Assembly: GCA_016124855.1 (NCBI GenBank)
Contig: WGMX01000027.1
Coordinates: 124,001-188,000, forward strand
DNA from: Anaerolineaceae bacterium
Lineage (GTDB): Bacteria; Chloroflexota; Anaerolineae; Aggregatilineales; Phototrophicaceae
Length of the DNA: 64,000 nucleotides
Direction: 5' to 3'
Under the pieces are notes generated by a model. That model ran no database searches. It was not told the origin of the DNA and saw only the letters and a list, made by a program, of their open reading frames with translations. Both the position numbers and the translations under genes were made by a program. This document shows, piece by piece, positions 25,732 to 33,683 of the stretch (the stretch's first letter is position 1; every line of letters begins with the position of its first letter).

Positions 25732-26568
25732 ATGCGTGAAATCACAGTGGCGACGGTGCAAATGCGTCCCAAATTGGGCGAGGCTGAAGACAATCTGGTC
25801 AAGATGTCGGAAACCATCGCCAAGATCGCATCTCAACAAAAAGTAGACTTGATCGTTTTCCCCGAACTGATCACCAGCGGTTATGAACTGGGTGTGCGCT
25901 TCACCGAATTGGCGCAGCGTGTACCGGGGCCGACCATCAACTTGATTGCCCAACGTGCCAACGAATACGGTGTATATATCGCTTTCGGGATGGTCACCAA
26001 AGAGAAGGTCGAGTCGGTGCTGTATAACTCGGCGGTTTTGGTCGGGCCGGATGGCGAATTACTGGATGTGTACAACAAAATCCACCTGCGCGGTGAAGAG
26101 CGGATGGCCTTCCGTGAAGGTTTCAAGCTGCCGATTATCCCGACCGAAGTCGGCAACATCGGCTTGATGATCGGTTATGATCTGGCATTCCCCGAAGTGG
26201 CGCGCAGCCTCGCATTAGATGGCGCGGATATTGTTTGTGTATGCGCTAACTGGGAAGCCGCCAACATCGACGAATGGAAAACTTACGTCCGTGCGCGTGC
26301 TTACGAAAACTCGATTTTCGTGGCGGCTGCCAACCGCATCGGCGAAGATGTGACGCTGACCTTCGGCGGTGAAAGTATGATCGTCGGCCCACGCGGTCAT
26401 ATCCATGCCTCACTGGCTGCTGAAACGGATGAGAAAACCGGCGAACCGCTGGAAGGCTTCTCGGTTGCCCGTATCGACCTTGATGAAGTCCGCAAGAACC
26501 GCGAAGAATATCAATTCATCCAGAACCGCCAGCCCGCCGTATATAAGGCGTTGGTGCGGAAGTATTAA
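25732..26568 (+). CDS. carbon-nitrogen hydrolase (nitrilase superfamily) lacking the catalytic Cys
   Basis: 278 residues covering the whole nitrilase alpha-beta-beta-alpha fold. The catalytic Glu is present (E45 in VFPELITSGYE), as is the Lys (K116 in YNKIHLRGEE). The nucleophile, normally Cys in a GLMICYD-type motif, is replaced: the sequence reads GLMIGYDLAFPE with Gly148 (codon GGT at 26173). The rest of the fold is well conserved, so this is not simple decay. Either it is a non-catalytic relative or a mutation has inactivated it. Active relatives hydrolyse amides or N-carbamoyl amines. It stands alone, with AAGGAAG before the ATG. Confidence 0.85.
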   Translation: MREITVATVQMRPKLGEAEDNLVKMSETIAKIASQQKVDLIVFPELITSGYELGVRFTELAQRVPGPTINLIAQRANEYGVYIAFGMVTKEKVESVLYNSAVLVGPDGELLDVYNKIHLRGEERMAFREGFKLPIIPTEVGNIGLMIGYDLAFPEVARSLALDGADIVCVCANWEAANIDEWKTYVRARAYENSIFVAAANRIGEDVTLTFGGESMIVGPRGHIHASLAAETDEKTGEPLEGFSVARIDLDEVRKNREEYQFIQNRQPAVYKALVRKY

Positions 26569-26589
26569 TCACTCATAAAATGCGCGTCT

Positions 26590-26638
26590 AACCCCCTCAT
26601 CCCAACCCTTCTCCCCGCTTGCGAGGGAGAAGGGCTTT
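26590..26638. repeat. C/G-rich dispersed repeat
   Basis: ACCCCCTCATCCCAACCCTT then CTCCCCGCTTGCGAGGGAGA and AGGGC. An imperfect hairpin (CTTCTCCCCGC...GCGAGGGAGAAG) of the same class as the element at 13431, downstream of the nitrilase-family gene. Confidence 0.55.
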
Positions 26639-26792
26639 AATACCCTCTTTGAGCAAATCCCGATGCGAAGAACCGACTCTGTGTTTTGTGAGACCTCTTA
26701 TTCCCTGCATAATTGGGGGACGCGGCACACGTAAATCCAAGGAGAATGAACTCACTAGGATAAAAATAGAGGCTGTTTTGAGGGATAAAATT

Positions 26793-27200
26793 ATGACCCT
26801 ACATGTGGTTTATAGTTACAGTTGTCCACAGTGTGAGGCTCATTATATCCCCTATATGGCAGATGTCGTTTGTCCCCGCTGTGGAGCCGCTGCGACCGAA
26901 ACGTTTGATTACATTCCCAAAGCCGCCCGATCCGTTCGGTTTAACCTTGAAAGCTACGGAACTTATATTCCGCCGGCGTGGTGGGTTGGCTCTTTAGGTG
27001 ATCATATCTTGCATGTGATGTTTCCGGTTTTTGAAAATTTCCGTTTGCAAACATCCACTACCGATTTTTCTGAGTTCGCACTCATGAGCTTTTCGGCCAT
27101 GAATTGGGGCGACCAACAATATCTGCGCGATCATGTGATTAGGATTGCCGGATTGGTCTATGACGAGATGCAGCGGCAGCCAAAGCGCGACCCCGAATAA
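26793..27200 (+). CDS. small zinc-ribbon protein
   Basis: 135 residues from the ATG at 26793, eight bases after GAGGG. The frame is open further upstream to 26619, but that part runs into a repeat. Two CXXC knuckles, SCPQCEAHY and VVCPRCGAA (about residues 12-37), form a zinc ribbon; a Trp/Tyr-rich region and a C-terminal helix follow. No known partner or pathway. Zinc ribbons of this kind bind nucleic acid or proteins. Confidence 0.65.
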   Translation: MTLHVVYSYSCPQCEAHYIPYMADVVCPRCGAAATETFDYIPKAARSVRFNLESYGTYIPPAWWVGSLGDHILHVMFPVFENFRLQTSTTDFSEFALMSFSAMNWGDQQYLRDHVIRIAGLVYDEMQRQPKRDPE

Positions 27201-27327
27201 ACGCTGCCTCATTTCTGCTGATGCGGTCAGAACACTTGTGCAATATGGCGGCACGAAGTAGAATTTTTATGCTACTTGACCTCTTTGTCTTGCCTCAAAC
27301 CTGTACAAGTGAAAGGCTGTCATCTAA

Positions 27328-27834
27328 ATGGACGCACGGCTCAAAACAAGTCTCTGGCTACAGTATGGTGCTGCACTGGATACGTTAGAGGATGCAATGA
27401 ATCTGTGCCCTGATAATCTGTGGACGGTTCAGCTTTGGGCTGATGCCGATGATTCGCGATATGGGCAGTTCTGGTATCTGACCTATCATACGCTGTCGTG
27501 GACTGATCTTTTCCTCGGTGGTTCATATGAAGATTTTAAGCCGCCTGCGCCCTTTGTGCGGGGCAAGCTGCCGGATCAACCGTATACAAAAGAGCAGATT
27601 TACACCTATCTCAAGTCCGTTCGCGCGAAAGCCCACACGATCATCGAGGGATTAACCGACGAGCAAGCCTACCAACCTTTGATATTGGAATGGATGCAAG
27701 CGCCTTATGTTGAGATGCTGATGTATGCCATGCGTCACATTCAGGAACACGCGGCGCAGTTGAATATGGTGCTGGGCGAAAAGGGTGTTACAGGGCAAGA
27801 TTGGGTTGCTCAGGCACGCGACAGGGTATCCTAG
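27328..27834 (+). CDS. DinB-family protein
   Basis: 168 residues forming a four-helix bundle of the DinB/YfiT type. Metal-ligand histidines are visible in TYHTLSWTDLFL (about residue 53) and in the C-terminal helix RHIQEHAAQLNMVLG. Many members use a divalent metal for thiol transfer (bacillithiol- or mycothiol-dependent S-transferases). It heads a run of small enzyme genes, with the RidA gene 52 bp downstream. Confidence 0.85.
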   Translation: MDARLKTSLWLQYGAALDTLEDAMNLCPDNLWTVQLWADADDSRYGQFWYLTYHTLSWTDLFLGGSYEDFKPPAPFVRGKLPDQPYTKEQIYTYLKSVRAKAHTIIEGLTDEQAYQPLILEWMQAPYVEMLMYAMRHIQEHAAQLNMVLGEKGVTGQDWVAQARDRVS

Positions 27835-27886
27835 CGCGTGATACACTCTCTGAAAAAGCACACATCACATTTTCGGAGGATATTTC

Positions 27887-28297
27887 ATGCAAAAAACACA
27901 CCTGAATCCTGATGTTGTCTCCAACCCCGGTGGATTGTATTCGCAGTTGGTCAAAGTGGATGTTGGCGACGCGACGTTCTTGTATCTAGCGGGACAAGTC
28001 GGCGAGGACAAAGACGGTAACGTGGTTGGTGAAGGGGACATGGCAGCTCAAGCGGAGCAAATTTATAAGAACATCGAAGCCATTCTCGCCAGTGAAGGGG
28101 CAGGACTGCGTGATATTGTTCGCGCCACCACTTACATCACCGATATGTCGCAGCGCTCAGTGGTCAGTGCTATCCGCAAGCGCTTGTTTCCGGTTAATCC
28201 GCCTGCCACTGCATTGGTTGAGGTCAGCGCATTGGCGGGTGACGAATGGTTGATCGAGGTGGAAGTGACTGCGGTTATCCCGCGCAAAAGTACCTAA
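27887..28297 (+). CDS. RidA/YjgF-family reactive-intermediate deaminase
   Basis: 136 residues, the full length of the family. Features are YLAGQVGEDKDGNVVG, a helix with QAEQIYKNIEAIL, RATTYITDMS with the conserved Arg that binds the substrate carboxylate, and NPPATALVEVSALAGDEWLI with the C-terminal Glu. RidA hydrolyses reactive enamines and imines released by PLP enzymes. GGAGG lies 7 bases before the ATG. Confidence 0.88.
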   Translation: MQKTHLNPDVVSNPGGLYSQLVKVDVGDATFLYLAGQVGEDKDGNVVGEGDMAAQAEQIYKNIEAILASEGAGLRDIVRATTYITDMSQRSVVSAIRKRLFPVNPPATALVEVSALAGDEWLIEVEVTAVIPRKST

Positions 28298-28310
28298 GGC
28301 TTCAATGCGC

Positions 28311-28354
28311 ATTTAAGCTGAATTTAAGGCTGATTTGAGTTGGGATTAAACCTG
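28311..28354 (+). promoter_or_regulatory. 11-bp phased direct repeats, probable OmpR/PhoB-type binding site
   Basis: ATTTAAGCTGA (28311-28321), ATTTAAGGCTG (28322-28332), ATTTGAGTTGG (28333-28343) and a weaker GATTAAACCTG (28344-28354) follow one another with exact 11-bp spacing. Direct repeats of this period are the usual target of OmpR/PhoB regulators. The site lies about 65-105 bp before the membrane-protein gene that precedes the two-component system. Confidence 0.55.
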
Positions 28355-28416
28355 CAAAACATGTGTGATTGTATCCTCATATCATCGCTTGATGCAGATT
28401 TAAGGAACAATACACA

Positions 28417-28839
28417 ATGAACTCCGACTCAAAAGCCGCCATTCCATCAATCATTATGGGTGCTGCAATCGCGCTTATCGTGGTGACTGGCCTAATTCAT
28501 CTGGTCACCGCGCCGGAAAATTTTGACGAAGCAGCCTACAAAGGCATGATGTTTATGGTCAATGGTGTCGCGGCACTCATCGCGGCGGCTGGTATATATC
28601 GCGGCTCAAAAACATGGGGCTGGGGCTTAGGCTTGCTGGTGGCAGGCGGCGCAATCGTCATGTATGTGGTTAGCCGAACCATTGGACTTCCCGGAATCGG
28701 GATCGATGACGCATGGTTTGAACCCATAGGTGTGCTATCATTGTTGGTAGAGGGCATTTACGTTGTGCTTGCGATCAAGGTTTTGGGCCAACGACAATCC
28801 ATTGCACCCAATATTCCTCCCCTGACAGCTGCCGGCTAA
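28417..28839 (+). CDS. four-helix membrane protein of unknown function
   Basis: 140 residues with four predicted transmembrane helices (about 10-30, 45-63, 70-90, 105-125) separated by short loops; the first loop is acidic (TAPENFDEAAYKG). AAGGA lies nine bases upstream of the ATG. It sits between a probable response-regulator binding site and the response-regulator gene, and has its own terminator, so it may be the regulated output of that system (inference). Confidence 0.7.
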   Translation: MNSDSKAAIPSIIMGAAIALIVVTGLIHLVTAPENFDEAAYKGMMFMVNGVAALIAAAGIYRGSKTWGWGLGLLVAGGAIVMYVVSRTIGLPGIGIDDAWFEPIGVLSLLVEGIYVVLAIKVLGQRQSIAPNIPPLTAAG

Positions 28840-28870
28840 GTAACCATCGTAATTCCAGATTTCAAAGGCA

Positions 28871-28903
28871 GCCCTCACCAACAGTTGGATTGAGGGCCTT
28901 TTA
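28871..28903 (+). terminator. rho-independent terminator or attenuator
   Basis: GCCCTCA (28871-28877) pairs with TGAGGGC (28891-28897), with inner pairs CCAA/TTGG, followed by CTTTT. It separates the membrane-protein gene from the two-component genes 20 bp further on. Confidence 0.7.
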
Positions 28904-28922
28904 ACGACTCACGGATTGAAGT

Positions 28923-29627
28923 ATGACTCATGTTTTGCTGATTGATGATGATACCCGTCTAACAACGCCTCTGCGTTCATCGTTCGAACGGGCGGGGTTT
29001 ACGGTTTCGATAGCGTCAGACGGCTATACAGGGTTGAGTAAATCTTTGGTCGAAAACCCCGACGTGATTATTCTGGATGTCATGATGCCGGGGCTTGATG
29101 GTTGGGCGGTGTGTAAAGCCATTCGCGAGCGCAGCCCCGTTCCAATTATCATGCTGACTGCGCTCGATGATGCCGTAGATCGCATTCGCGGTTTGGAATT
29201 GGGCGCGGATGATTATCTTGTCAAACCATTTGGGTTTCAAGAACTCCACGCCCACGTGAAGGCTATGCTGCGGCGCGTCCAGTTAACGACGCAGCCGGTC
29301 GCACCGCGCTTTTTGCGCAGCCAAGAAATCGAAGTGAATGTGCAAACCCACGAAGTTAAGCGGGCTGGCAAAGTGGTGATGCTGCGACAAAAGGAATATG
29401 ACATCTTACTGTTATTGATGTCCAACCCGGATCGTGTCATCAAACGGGATGAGCTGTTCGACCGTGTTTGGGGAACCGATTGGCTGGGGGATACCCGTAC
29501 ATTGGATGTCCACATGAGCTGGCTGCGTACCAAGCTCGAAGATGATCCCGCACATCCGGTTTATTTACAAACCGTTCGCGGTGTCGGATACCGTTTTGCT
29601 GTGCCGGTCGAAACCATTTATGCTTAA
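28923..29627 (+). CDS. OmpR/PhoB-family response regulator
   Basis: 234 residues. The receiver domain (about 1-120) has the acidic pair IDDD, the phosphorylated Asp in VIILDVMMPGLDG (about residue 51) and the switch Lys in DDYLVKPF. The C-terminal winged helix (about 132-228) has LRQKEYDILLLLMSNPDRVI, RDELFDRVWG, RTLDVHMSWLRTKLED and the RGVGYRF end. It overlaps the kinase gene by 8 bp. Its likely DNA site is the phased repeat at 28311. Confidence 0.93.
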   Translation: MTHVLLIDDDTRLTTPLRSSFERAGFTVSIASDGYTGLSKSLVENPDVIILDVMMPGLDGWAVCKAIRERSPVPIIMLTALDDAVDRIRGLELGADDYLVKPFGFQELHAHVKAMLRRVQLTTQPVAPRFLRSQEIEVNVQTHEVKRAGKVVMLRQKEYDILLLLMSNPDRVIKRDELFDRVWGTDWLGDTRTLDVHMSWLRTKLEDDPAHPVYLQTVRGVGYRFAVPVETIYA

Positions 29628-31053
29628 ATCCAGTATTCGTCGCCAACTATTGGTCACTTTTACCAGCATTACGGCGGTAGGAGGACTCATCCTCTTTTTT
29701 GTTGCCGGACGGCTGCTGCAAAATGCCACCATCACCTTTTACCAGCGCGATATTTTGACCGAGACGGTCACACTTGCCGGCACACTTTCAGGAGGCGATG
29801 GGGACGGTGACAACTCGATACTTTCTAATCCGCTGGGACAATATGCGCTGCGACGGCTCAGTTCCGAACCGGATTGGCAGTTTTACATCATCAATCGCGA
29901 AAAACATTTAATCCCGAATAAAAGCAATTCTCAAGACCCTGTTGACCAATCCGCAATTGATAACGCGCCCGAAATCGCGACTGCACTTTCGGGTACCGAA
30001 GCGCAAAATATTCGTACTGATGAAAGTGGAAATGTCGATTTATATTCTGCCGCGCCTGTCTTATTTAGGAATAAGAACGTTCAGGCCGTCTTATGGCTGG
30101 TCGTGCCGATGCAGCCCGCATACGATCAAGTCAACCACCGCTGGCTTGAGATGGCAGCCGTTTTATTGCCCATTATCGTCCTGATCGTGGTCGCCAGTTT
30201 ATGGGTCGCCCGAACGCTCACGCTGCCTATCCAGCAGCTTAATCAAGCGGTACTGCGCATTACGGCGGGGCATCGGAACGAACGCATTGTCTTAAATCGC
30301 GATGACGAACTGGGACAGCTTGCGCGCTCTTTTAATGAGATGCTCGACAGCCTCGAAACCCTTATTCATGCCCAGCGCAGTTTCGTCAGTAATGCTGCCC
30401 ATGAACTCCGCACGCCTTTAATGAGCATGAAACTGCGGGTTGAAGCACTGATGGATGAAACCGTAGCGGCTGAAGAACGGCAGAATTATCTGATCGAAGC
30501 CAGTGACGAAATTCAACATATGGCGGAATTAGTAACCGCCTTATTGACATTAGCCCGATTAGATGAGGGCAAGCACACCTCTAGCGTGGAGTCGTTTGAT
30601 GTAGCGGCACTGCTGCACGACAGCGCGCGGTCATCACGGATTCGGGCGGCACAGTTGGGCATCAAAATTGAATCAGAAATCCCCGATTCACTGCCGGATG
30701 TCGCAATAAGCATCGCTGATATGCGTATTGTCCTCGACAACTTGTTAACCAATGCCATGAAATATACCCATTCGGGGGGCTGTATCTGGATACGTGCCCG
30801 CGTGGTTGACAGTCAACTGTGTGTTGAGGTCAGCGATACCGGAGAAGGGTTCGACCCTGAAATTGTTCCTCATCTTTTTGAACGCTTTTATCGCGCAAAT
30901 TTGGATCGGAACAAGCTGATCGCCGGTCACGGGCTAGGCTTGGCGATTGTGGATGCGCTGCTCAAGCAAAATGGGGGCAGCATCAAAGCCGTTAGCAAAG
31001 GTCAAGGGCAAGGCGCAGCCTTCACACTCTATATTCCGCTGGCGGCTGGATAA
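29620..31053 (+). CDS. membrane sensor histidine kinase
   Basis: 477 residues from the ATG at 29620, inside the end of the response-regulator gene. Order: TM1 (about 11-32), external sensor region of about 145 residues, TM2 (about 178-200), HAMP (about 200-252), dimerisation domain with the H-box SNAAHELRTPLMSMK, and ATPase domain with the N-box (DNLLTNAMKYTH), DTGEGFDPE and GHGLGLAIV. A classical partner of the regulator encoded just upstream. The signal sensed is not evident. Confidence 0.92.
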   Translation: MLKSSIRRQLLVTFTSITAVGGLILFFVAGRLLQNATITFYQRDILTETVTLAGTLSGGDGDGDNSILSNPLGQYALRRLSSEPDWQFYIINREKHLIPNKSNSQDPVDQSAIDNAPEIATALSGTEAQNIRTDESGNVDLYSAAPVLFRNKNVQAVLWLVVPMQPAYDQVNHRWLEMAAVLLPIIVLIVVASLWVARTLTLPIQQLNQAVLRITAGHRNERIVLNRDDELGQLARSFNEMLDSLETLIHAQRSFVSNAAHELRTPLMSMKLRVEALMDETVAAEERQNYLIEASDEIQHMAELVTALLTLARLDEGKHTSSVESFDVAALLHDSARSSRIRAAQLGIKIESEIPDSLPDVAISIADMRIVLDNLLTNAMKYTHSGGCIWIRARVVDSQLCVEVSDTGEGFDPEIVPHLFERFYRANLDRNKLIAGHGLGLAIVDALLKQNGGSIKAVSKGQGQGAAFTLYIPLAAG

Positions 31054-31175
31054 CAACCATTTTACGGAATGTTAAAGCCGCGATGACCAAAACATCCATA
31101 AACCATAAACAGGTCGTGCTACGATTTTACTAAACTGGTCAGAAACCACAGACTCTACTCATCAAATTGGCAAAT

Positions 31176-31235
31176 CCTCTGAAGTCATTCAGAGGTCTCC
31201 CACTTTCAAGGCGCGGTAAGATTGCCGCGCCTTTT
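31176..31235 (+). terminator. hairpin and rho-independent terminator after the two-component operon
   Basis: CCTCTGAA (31176-31183) pairs with TTCAGAGG (31188-31195). Then AAGGCGCGG (31208-31216) pairs with CCGCGCCTT (31225-31233) and runs into TTTT. The second is a strong terminator. The 120 bp between the kinase stop and the first hairpin shows nothing else. Confidence 0.8.
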
Positions 31236-31305
31236 GATTCGGGTGTGTAACATTTTTGAAGAATGCTATACTCATCAGCATCGATTGCTATTGAGTGATT
31301 TTTTC

Positions 31306-31344
31306 ATGTTCACATTGAAGTTGGTGGAACGTCCCCCTAATTAG
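31306..31344 (+). CDS. possible 12-residue leader peptide
   Basis: ATG at 31306 opens a 12-codon frame MFTLKLVERPPN, ending at TAG 31342-31344. A weak GAGTG lies about ten bases before it. The peptide ends in Arg-Pro-Pro-Asn, and consecutive prolines slow ribosomes. The stop codon lies within the first hairpin of the leader of the rRNA methyltransferase gene, where a stalled ribosome would change RNA folding. Whether it is translated is inference only. Confidence 0.35.
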   Translation: MFTLKLVERPPN

Positions 31345-31550
31345 TCTTCGACCTGTAGACTAAGTTATCCATCCTCACCAGCCCTATGGGCTTGTTTGCC
31401 ATGCACTAAAGTTCGCCTCAAACCCGAACCGGAAGACCTCGACGGGACTTGACCCCGCCGAACTTTTTGCGTTCACCGTGCCCGTGCGCCTCCGACCTGT
31501 TTTGTCTCACTCAACTTCACCGAAAACACAAGACAAAACAGGAGGATATG
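31341..31550 (+). promoter_or_regulatory. structured leader RNA of the rRNA methyltransferase gene
   Basis: Hairpin 1: TTAGTCT (31341-31347)/AGACTAA (31357-31363). Hairpin 2: AGCCC (31380-31384)/GGGCT (31388-31392). GTTCG (31411-31415) can pair with CGAAC at 31425-31429, or as AAAGTTCG (31408-31415) with CGAACTTT (31459-31466), which runs into TTTTT: mutually exclusive folds, the second terminator-like. Hairpin 4: CCTGTTTTGTCT (31496-31507) pairs perfectly with AGACAAAACAGG (31531-31542), burying half of the AGGAGG (31540-31545). This layout fits transcription attenuation plus ribosome-binding-site masking. Confidence 0.6.
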
Positions 31551-32141
31551 ATGGAGATTATGCGAGGCAAACAGGCCTCGTTTATGGATTCGTCGGCACT
31601 TGCCGGACGCATAAACGGATACAACACAATACATATCGACATTGGCACCGGTGATGGACGCTTTGTACAGCACATGGCACAGGCTGATTCAAGCCGCTTC
31701 GTCATCGGGATTGATGCCTGCCGCGAGAACTTACAGGAGGGTTCACGCCGTGCTCAGTCGAATACCTTGTTTGTGATCGCTAACGCCCAAGCGCTGCCAA
31801 CCGGGTTATACGGTTTAGCCACGCAGATTACGATCAACTTTCCTTGGGGCAGTTTGCTCCAAGGTTTACTCACTGATGATGTGGGGTTGATGTTCGGTCT
31901 AGGGGCGCTGGCTCGACCTGATGCCGCATTCGAAGTTCGGTTGAACGGCGGCGCGCTGACTGAAGCCGGTTGGTCACTTGAAGAAGGAGTCCAGCAGATT
32001 CAGAATGTGTTATCAGCCAACGGTTTCGATATGCGACCAGCACAGGTAATGTTGGCAAATGAGTTGAAAACCTTCCCGACGACATGGGCCAAGCGTATCG
32101 CTTTTGGTCGTGACCCCCGCGCGATGATGTTGCGGGGTTAG
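31551..32141 (+). CDS. 16S rRNA (adenine-1408-N1)-methyltransferase-like protein (KamB/NpmA type)
   Basis: 196 residues with a class I SAM-dependent fold. Motif I is IDIGTGDGRF (29-38), an acidic residue follows in IGIDACREN, then a motif-IV-like INFPWGSLL (95-103) and a late TTWAKRI (177-183). Family knowledge: in NpmA and KamB two tryptophans in the equivalent PWGSLL and TxW loops clamp A1408 of 16S rRNA, and the N1-methyl group blocks aminoglycosides such as kanamycin and apramycin. Both tryptophans (W99, W179) are present. The start at 31551 is five bases after AGGAGG; an ATG directly before it is also possible. Resistance activity is inferred. Confidence 0.8.
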   Translation: MEIMRGKQASFMDSSALAGRINGYNTIHIDIGTGDGRFVQHMAQADSSRFVIGIDACRENLQEGSRRAQSNTLFVIANAQALPTGLYGLATQITINFPWGSLLQGLLTDDVGLMFGLGALARPDAAFEVRLNGGALTEAGWSLEEGVQQIQNVLSANGFDMRPAQVMLANELKTFPTTWAKRIAFGRDPRAMMLRG

Positions 32142-32205
32142 AACAATCATAGTCGGGTTGGTCATGTTGAATATGAATCGATTGAAATGACGTAATAAAA
32201 ACGGA

Positions 32206-32231
32206 GGGGTTTGCCGGCGGCAAACCCCTAC
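32206..32231 (-). repeat. dispersed palindromic element
   Basis: GGGGTTTGCC (32206-32215), GGC, GGCAAACCCC (32219-32228), then TAC: a perfect 10-bp stem with the conserved edge. It sits between convergent genes, so it may double as a terminator, but no T-run follows. Confidence 0.75.
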
Positions 32232-32244
32232 ACATCAAATGTTA

Positions 32245-33363
32245 TTACCCGTTCACCATACCGTGCGGCGGTTCGCCGTATTTACCCGAACTAAACACGT
32301 AAACATAATTCACGATGTCGCCGTTCGGGTTGGGGGTCGCGCCTGCTGTCCAGTTGAATAACCACTTGGCATCGCTGATACTCAAGTTGACGCAGCCGTG
32401 ACTGCGGCGGTAGCCAAAGAAGTCATGCCAGTACGTGCCATGCAGGCTGATTGATCCGTCGAAGTACATGACCCACGGTACACTTTGCAAATCGTAAGCG
32501 CTGGGTGCGCCGGTCGCGCCGGACATCCGGTCATCAGGCATCTTCGCCCAGATATTGAACAAGCCTTCGTTGGTGTCGTGCGTCGGCAGGCCGCTAGCAA
32601 TCAACGTTGCGAATACCGGTTTATCGTCTTCGTAGGCGACAAGTGTTTGCTCATACAAATCAACCGCCACCCAACGTCCGGTGACTTCTTTCTGGTTGCC
32701 ATCTTTGGGATGCGGAGCGGGCTGAACCTTCGACACAAAGGTTTGCTTCAACCATTGGTTCGGGCCAATCATGTACCACAGCCAACCTTCTGCGTCGGTG
32801 GCTTCAGCATAGATATTCACCAGATCATAACGGCGGGTCAGATAGCCGCTGTCTTTTTCACCGGGGCCACCGGGCGTGAGTGAGGCATAGATGCCGGTGG
32901 TATCCAGAACCCACGCAAATGGTTGATCCCAATTTTCGGGCAGGACAACACCTGTAAATTGGGAGGGTGCAACCAGTTTGGTATTGGCGCGGGGAATCCA
33001 CAGGCCGCCCTTAATTTGCAGCCAATCGGGATTATCTTCGTTGGTCGCGGTGATGAAGTTGAATCCCTGCGGAATTTCACCGACGATATTGCCACCGGGC
33101 GCGTCATATTTGCTAACCGGATCAGGCCCTACACGATAGAAACTGAAGTAACCAATGGTCGTGCCGTCCAACGGCGCGCGGTCAAACTTCAACTTGGCGC
33201 GCGAAGTCATGAGATCAATACATTCTTGGCTGGTGGGCTTGCCGGTTTCATAAGTACAAACGGCAGGCTCAAAAAGCGGCACAGCAGGGTTTGCATCCTG
33301 CGCGAACGTTACGGCGGAAATGGTCAGCAGCATCATAGCTGACAGGGCGATGAGTCGTTTCAT
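32245..33363 (-). CDS. secreted L,D-transpeptidase (YkuD family)
   Basis: 372 residues from the ATG at 33363, which opens a signal peptide (MKRLIALSAMMLLTISAVTF-AQD). A long N-terminal region (about 30-240) contains SH3-like stretches (DSGYLTRRYDLVNIYAEATD, AEGWLWYMI). The C-terminal YkuD domain has HGTYWHDFF and the catalytic RSHGCVNLSISDA, with His and Cys present. These enzymes make 3-3 cross-links in peptidoglycan or attach proteins to it. GGAG lies nine bases before the ATG. Its presence argues for a peptidoglycan-containing wall, as in Anaerolineae-type Chloroflexota. Confidence 0.9.
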   Translation of the reverse strand: MKRLIALSAMMLLTISAVTFAQDANPAVPLFEPAVCTYETGKPTSQECIDLMTSRAKLKFDRAPLDGTTIGYFSFYRVGPDPVSKYDAPGGNIVGEIPQGFNFITATNEDNPDWLQIKGGLWIPRANTKLVAPSQFTGVVLPENWDQPFAWVLDTTGIYASLTPGGPGEKDSGYLTRRYDLVNIYAEATDAEGWLWYMIGPNQWLKQTFVSKVQPAPHPKDGNQKEVTGRWVAVDLYEQTLVAYEDDKPVFATLIASGLPTHDTNEGLFNIWAKMPDDRMSGATGAPSAYDLQSVPWVMYFDGSISLHGTYWHDFFGYRRSHGCVNLSISDAKWLFNWTAGATPNPNGDIVNYVYVFSSGKYGEPPHGMVNG

Positions 33364-33422
33364 CCAGCAAATTCTCCACACATTCTGAGGTATTTTGTTG
33401 ACATAATACCACAAGCATTTTT

Positions 33423-33683
33423 TGTTGTGATGGGTCGCTGGCTGACGATTGGACTACGCTGCGGTCATGGCACATCTACGATCCACAGTTCATAATTGAG
33501 GATACAGAAATTGCTATAGATTTATCAGATATGGTTACGTACTTCGATAAAATGGTAATAATCCAAGAACCAGTGGATAGTCTATTGGGAGATGGGTATA
33601 CCGTAGGGTATAAAAATGAGCATGAATTACCCAAATTGTTTCATCTGTGGGAAAACTACACTCGAAATGGACGGTCAAGATAA
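33423..33683 (+). pseudogene. AT-rich gene remnant without a start
   Basis: A frame open from about 33402 to TAA at 33681-33683 reads like protein from 33423 on (SLADDWTTLRSWHIYDPQF, then TEIAIDLSDMVTYFDKMVII and EPVDSLLGDGYTVGYKNEHE) but has no plausible start. It looks like the C-terminal part of a lost gene. It overlaps the start of the next gene by 68 bp in another frame. Composition matches that gene, not the upstream L,D-transpeptidase, so both may have arrived together. Confidence 0.45.

Noticed and set aside
26619..26792. N-terminal extension of the zinc-ribbon protein
   Set aside because: The extension starts inside a dispersed repeat and has no ribosome-binding site, while the ATG at 26793 follows GAGGG at good spacing.
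31449..31550. In-frame extension of the rRNA methyltransferase by 34 codons
   Set aside because: No start signal, and it would translate the hairpin and the AGGAGG that serves the start at 31551.
31341..31550. Known riboswitch class (guanidine, SAM, THF, preQ1) in the methyltransferase leader
   Set aside because: I could not match the conserved cores of these classes by eye; only the pairing pattern is reported. An Infernal/Rfam search would decide.
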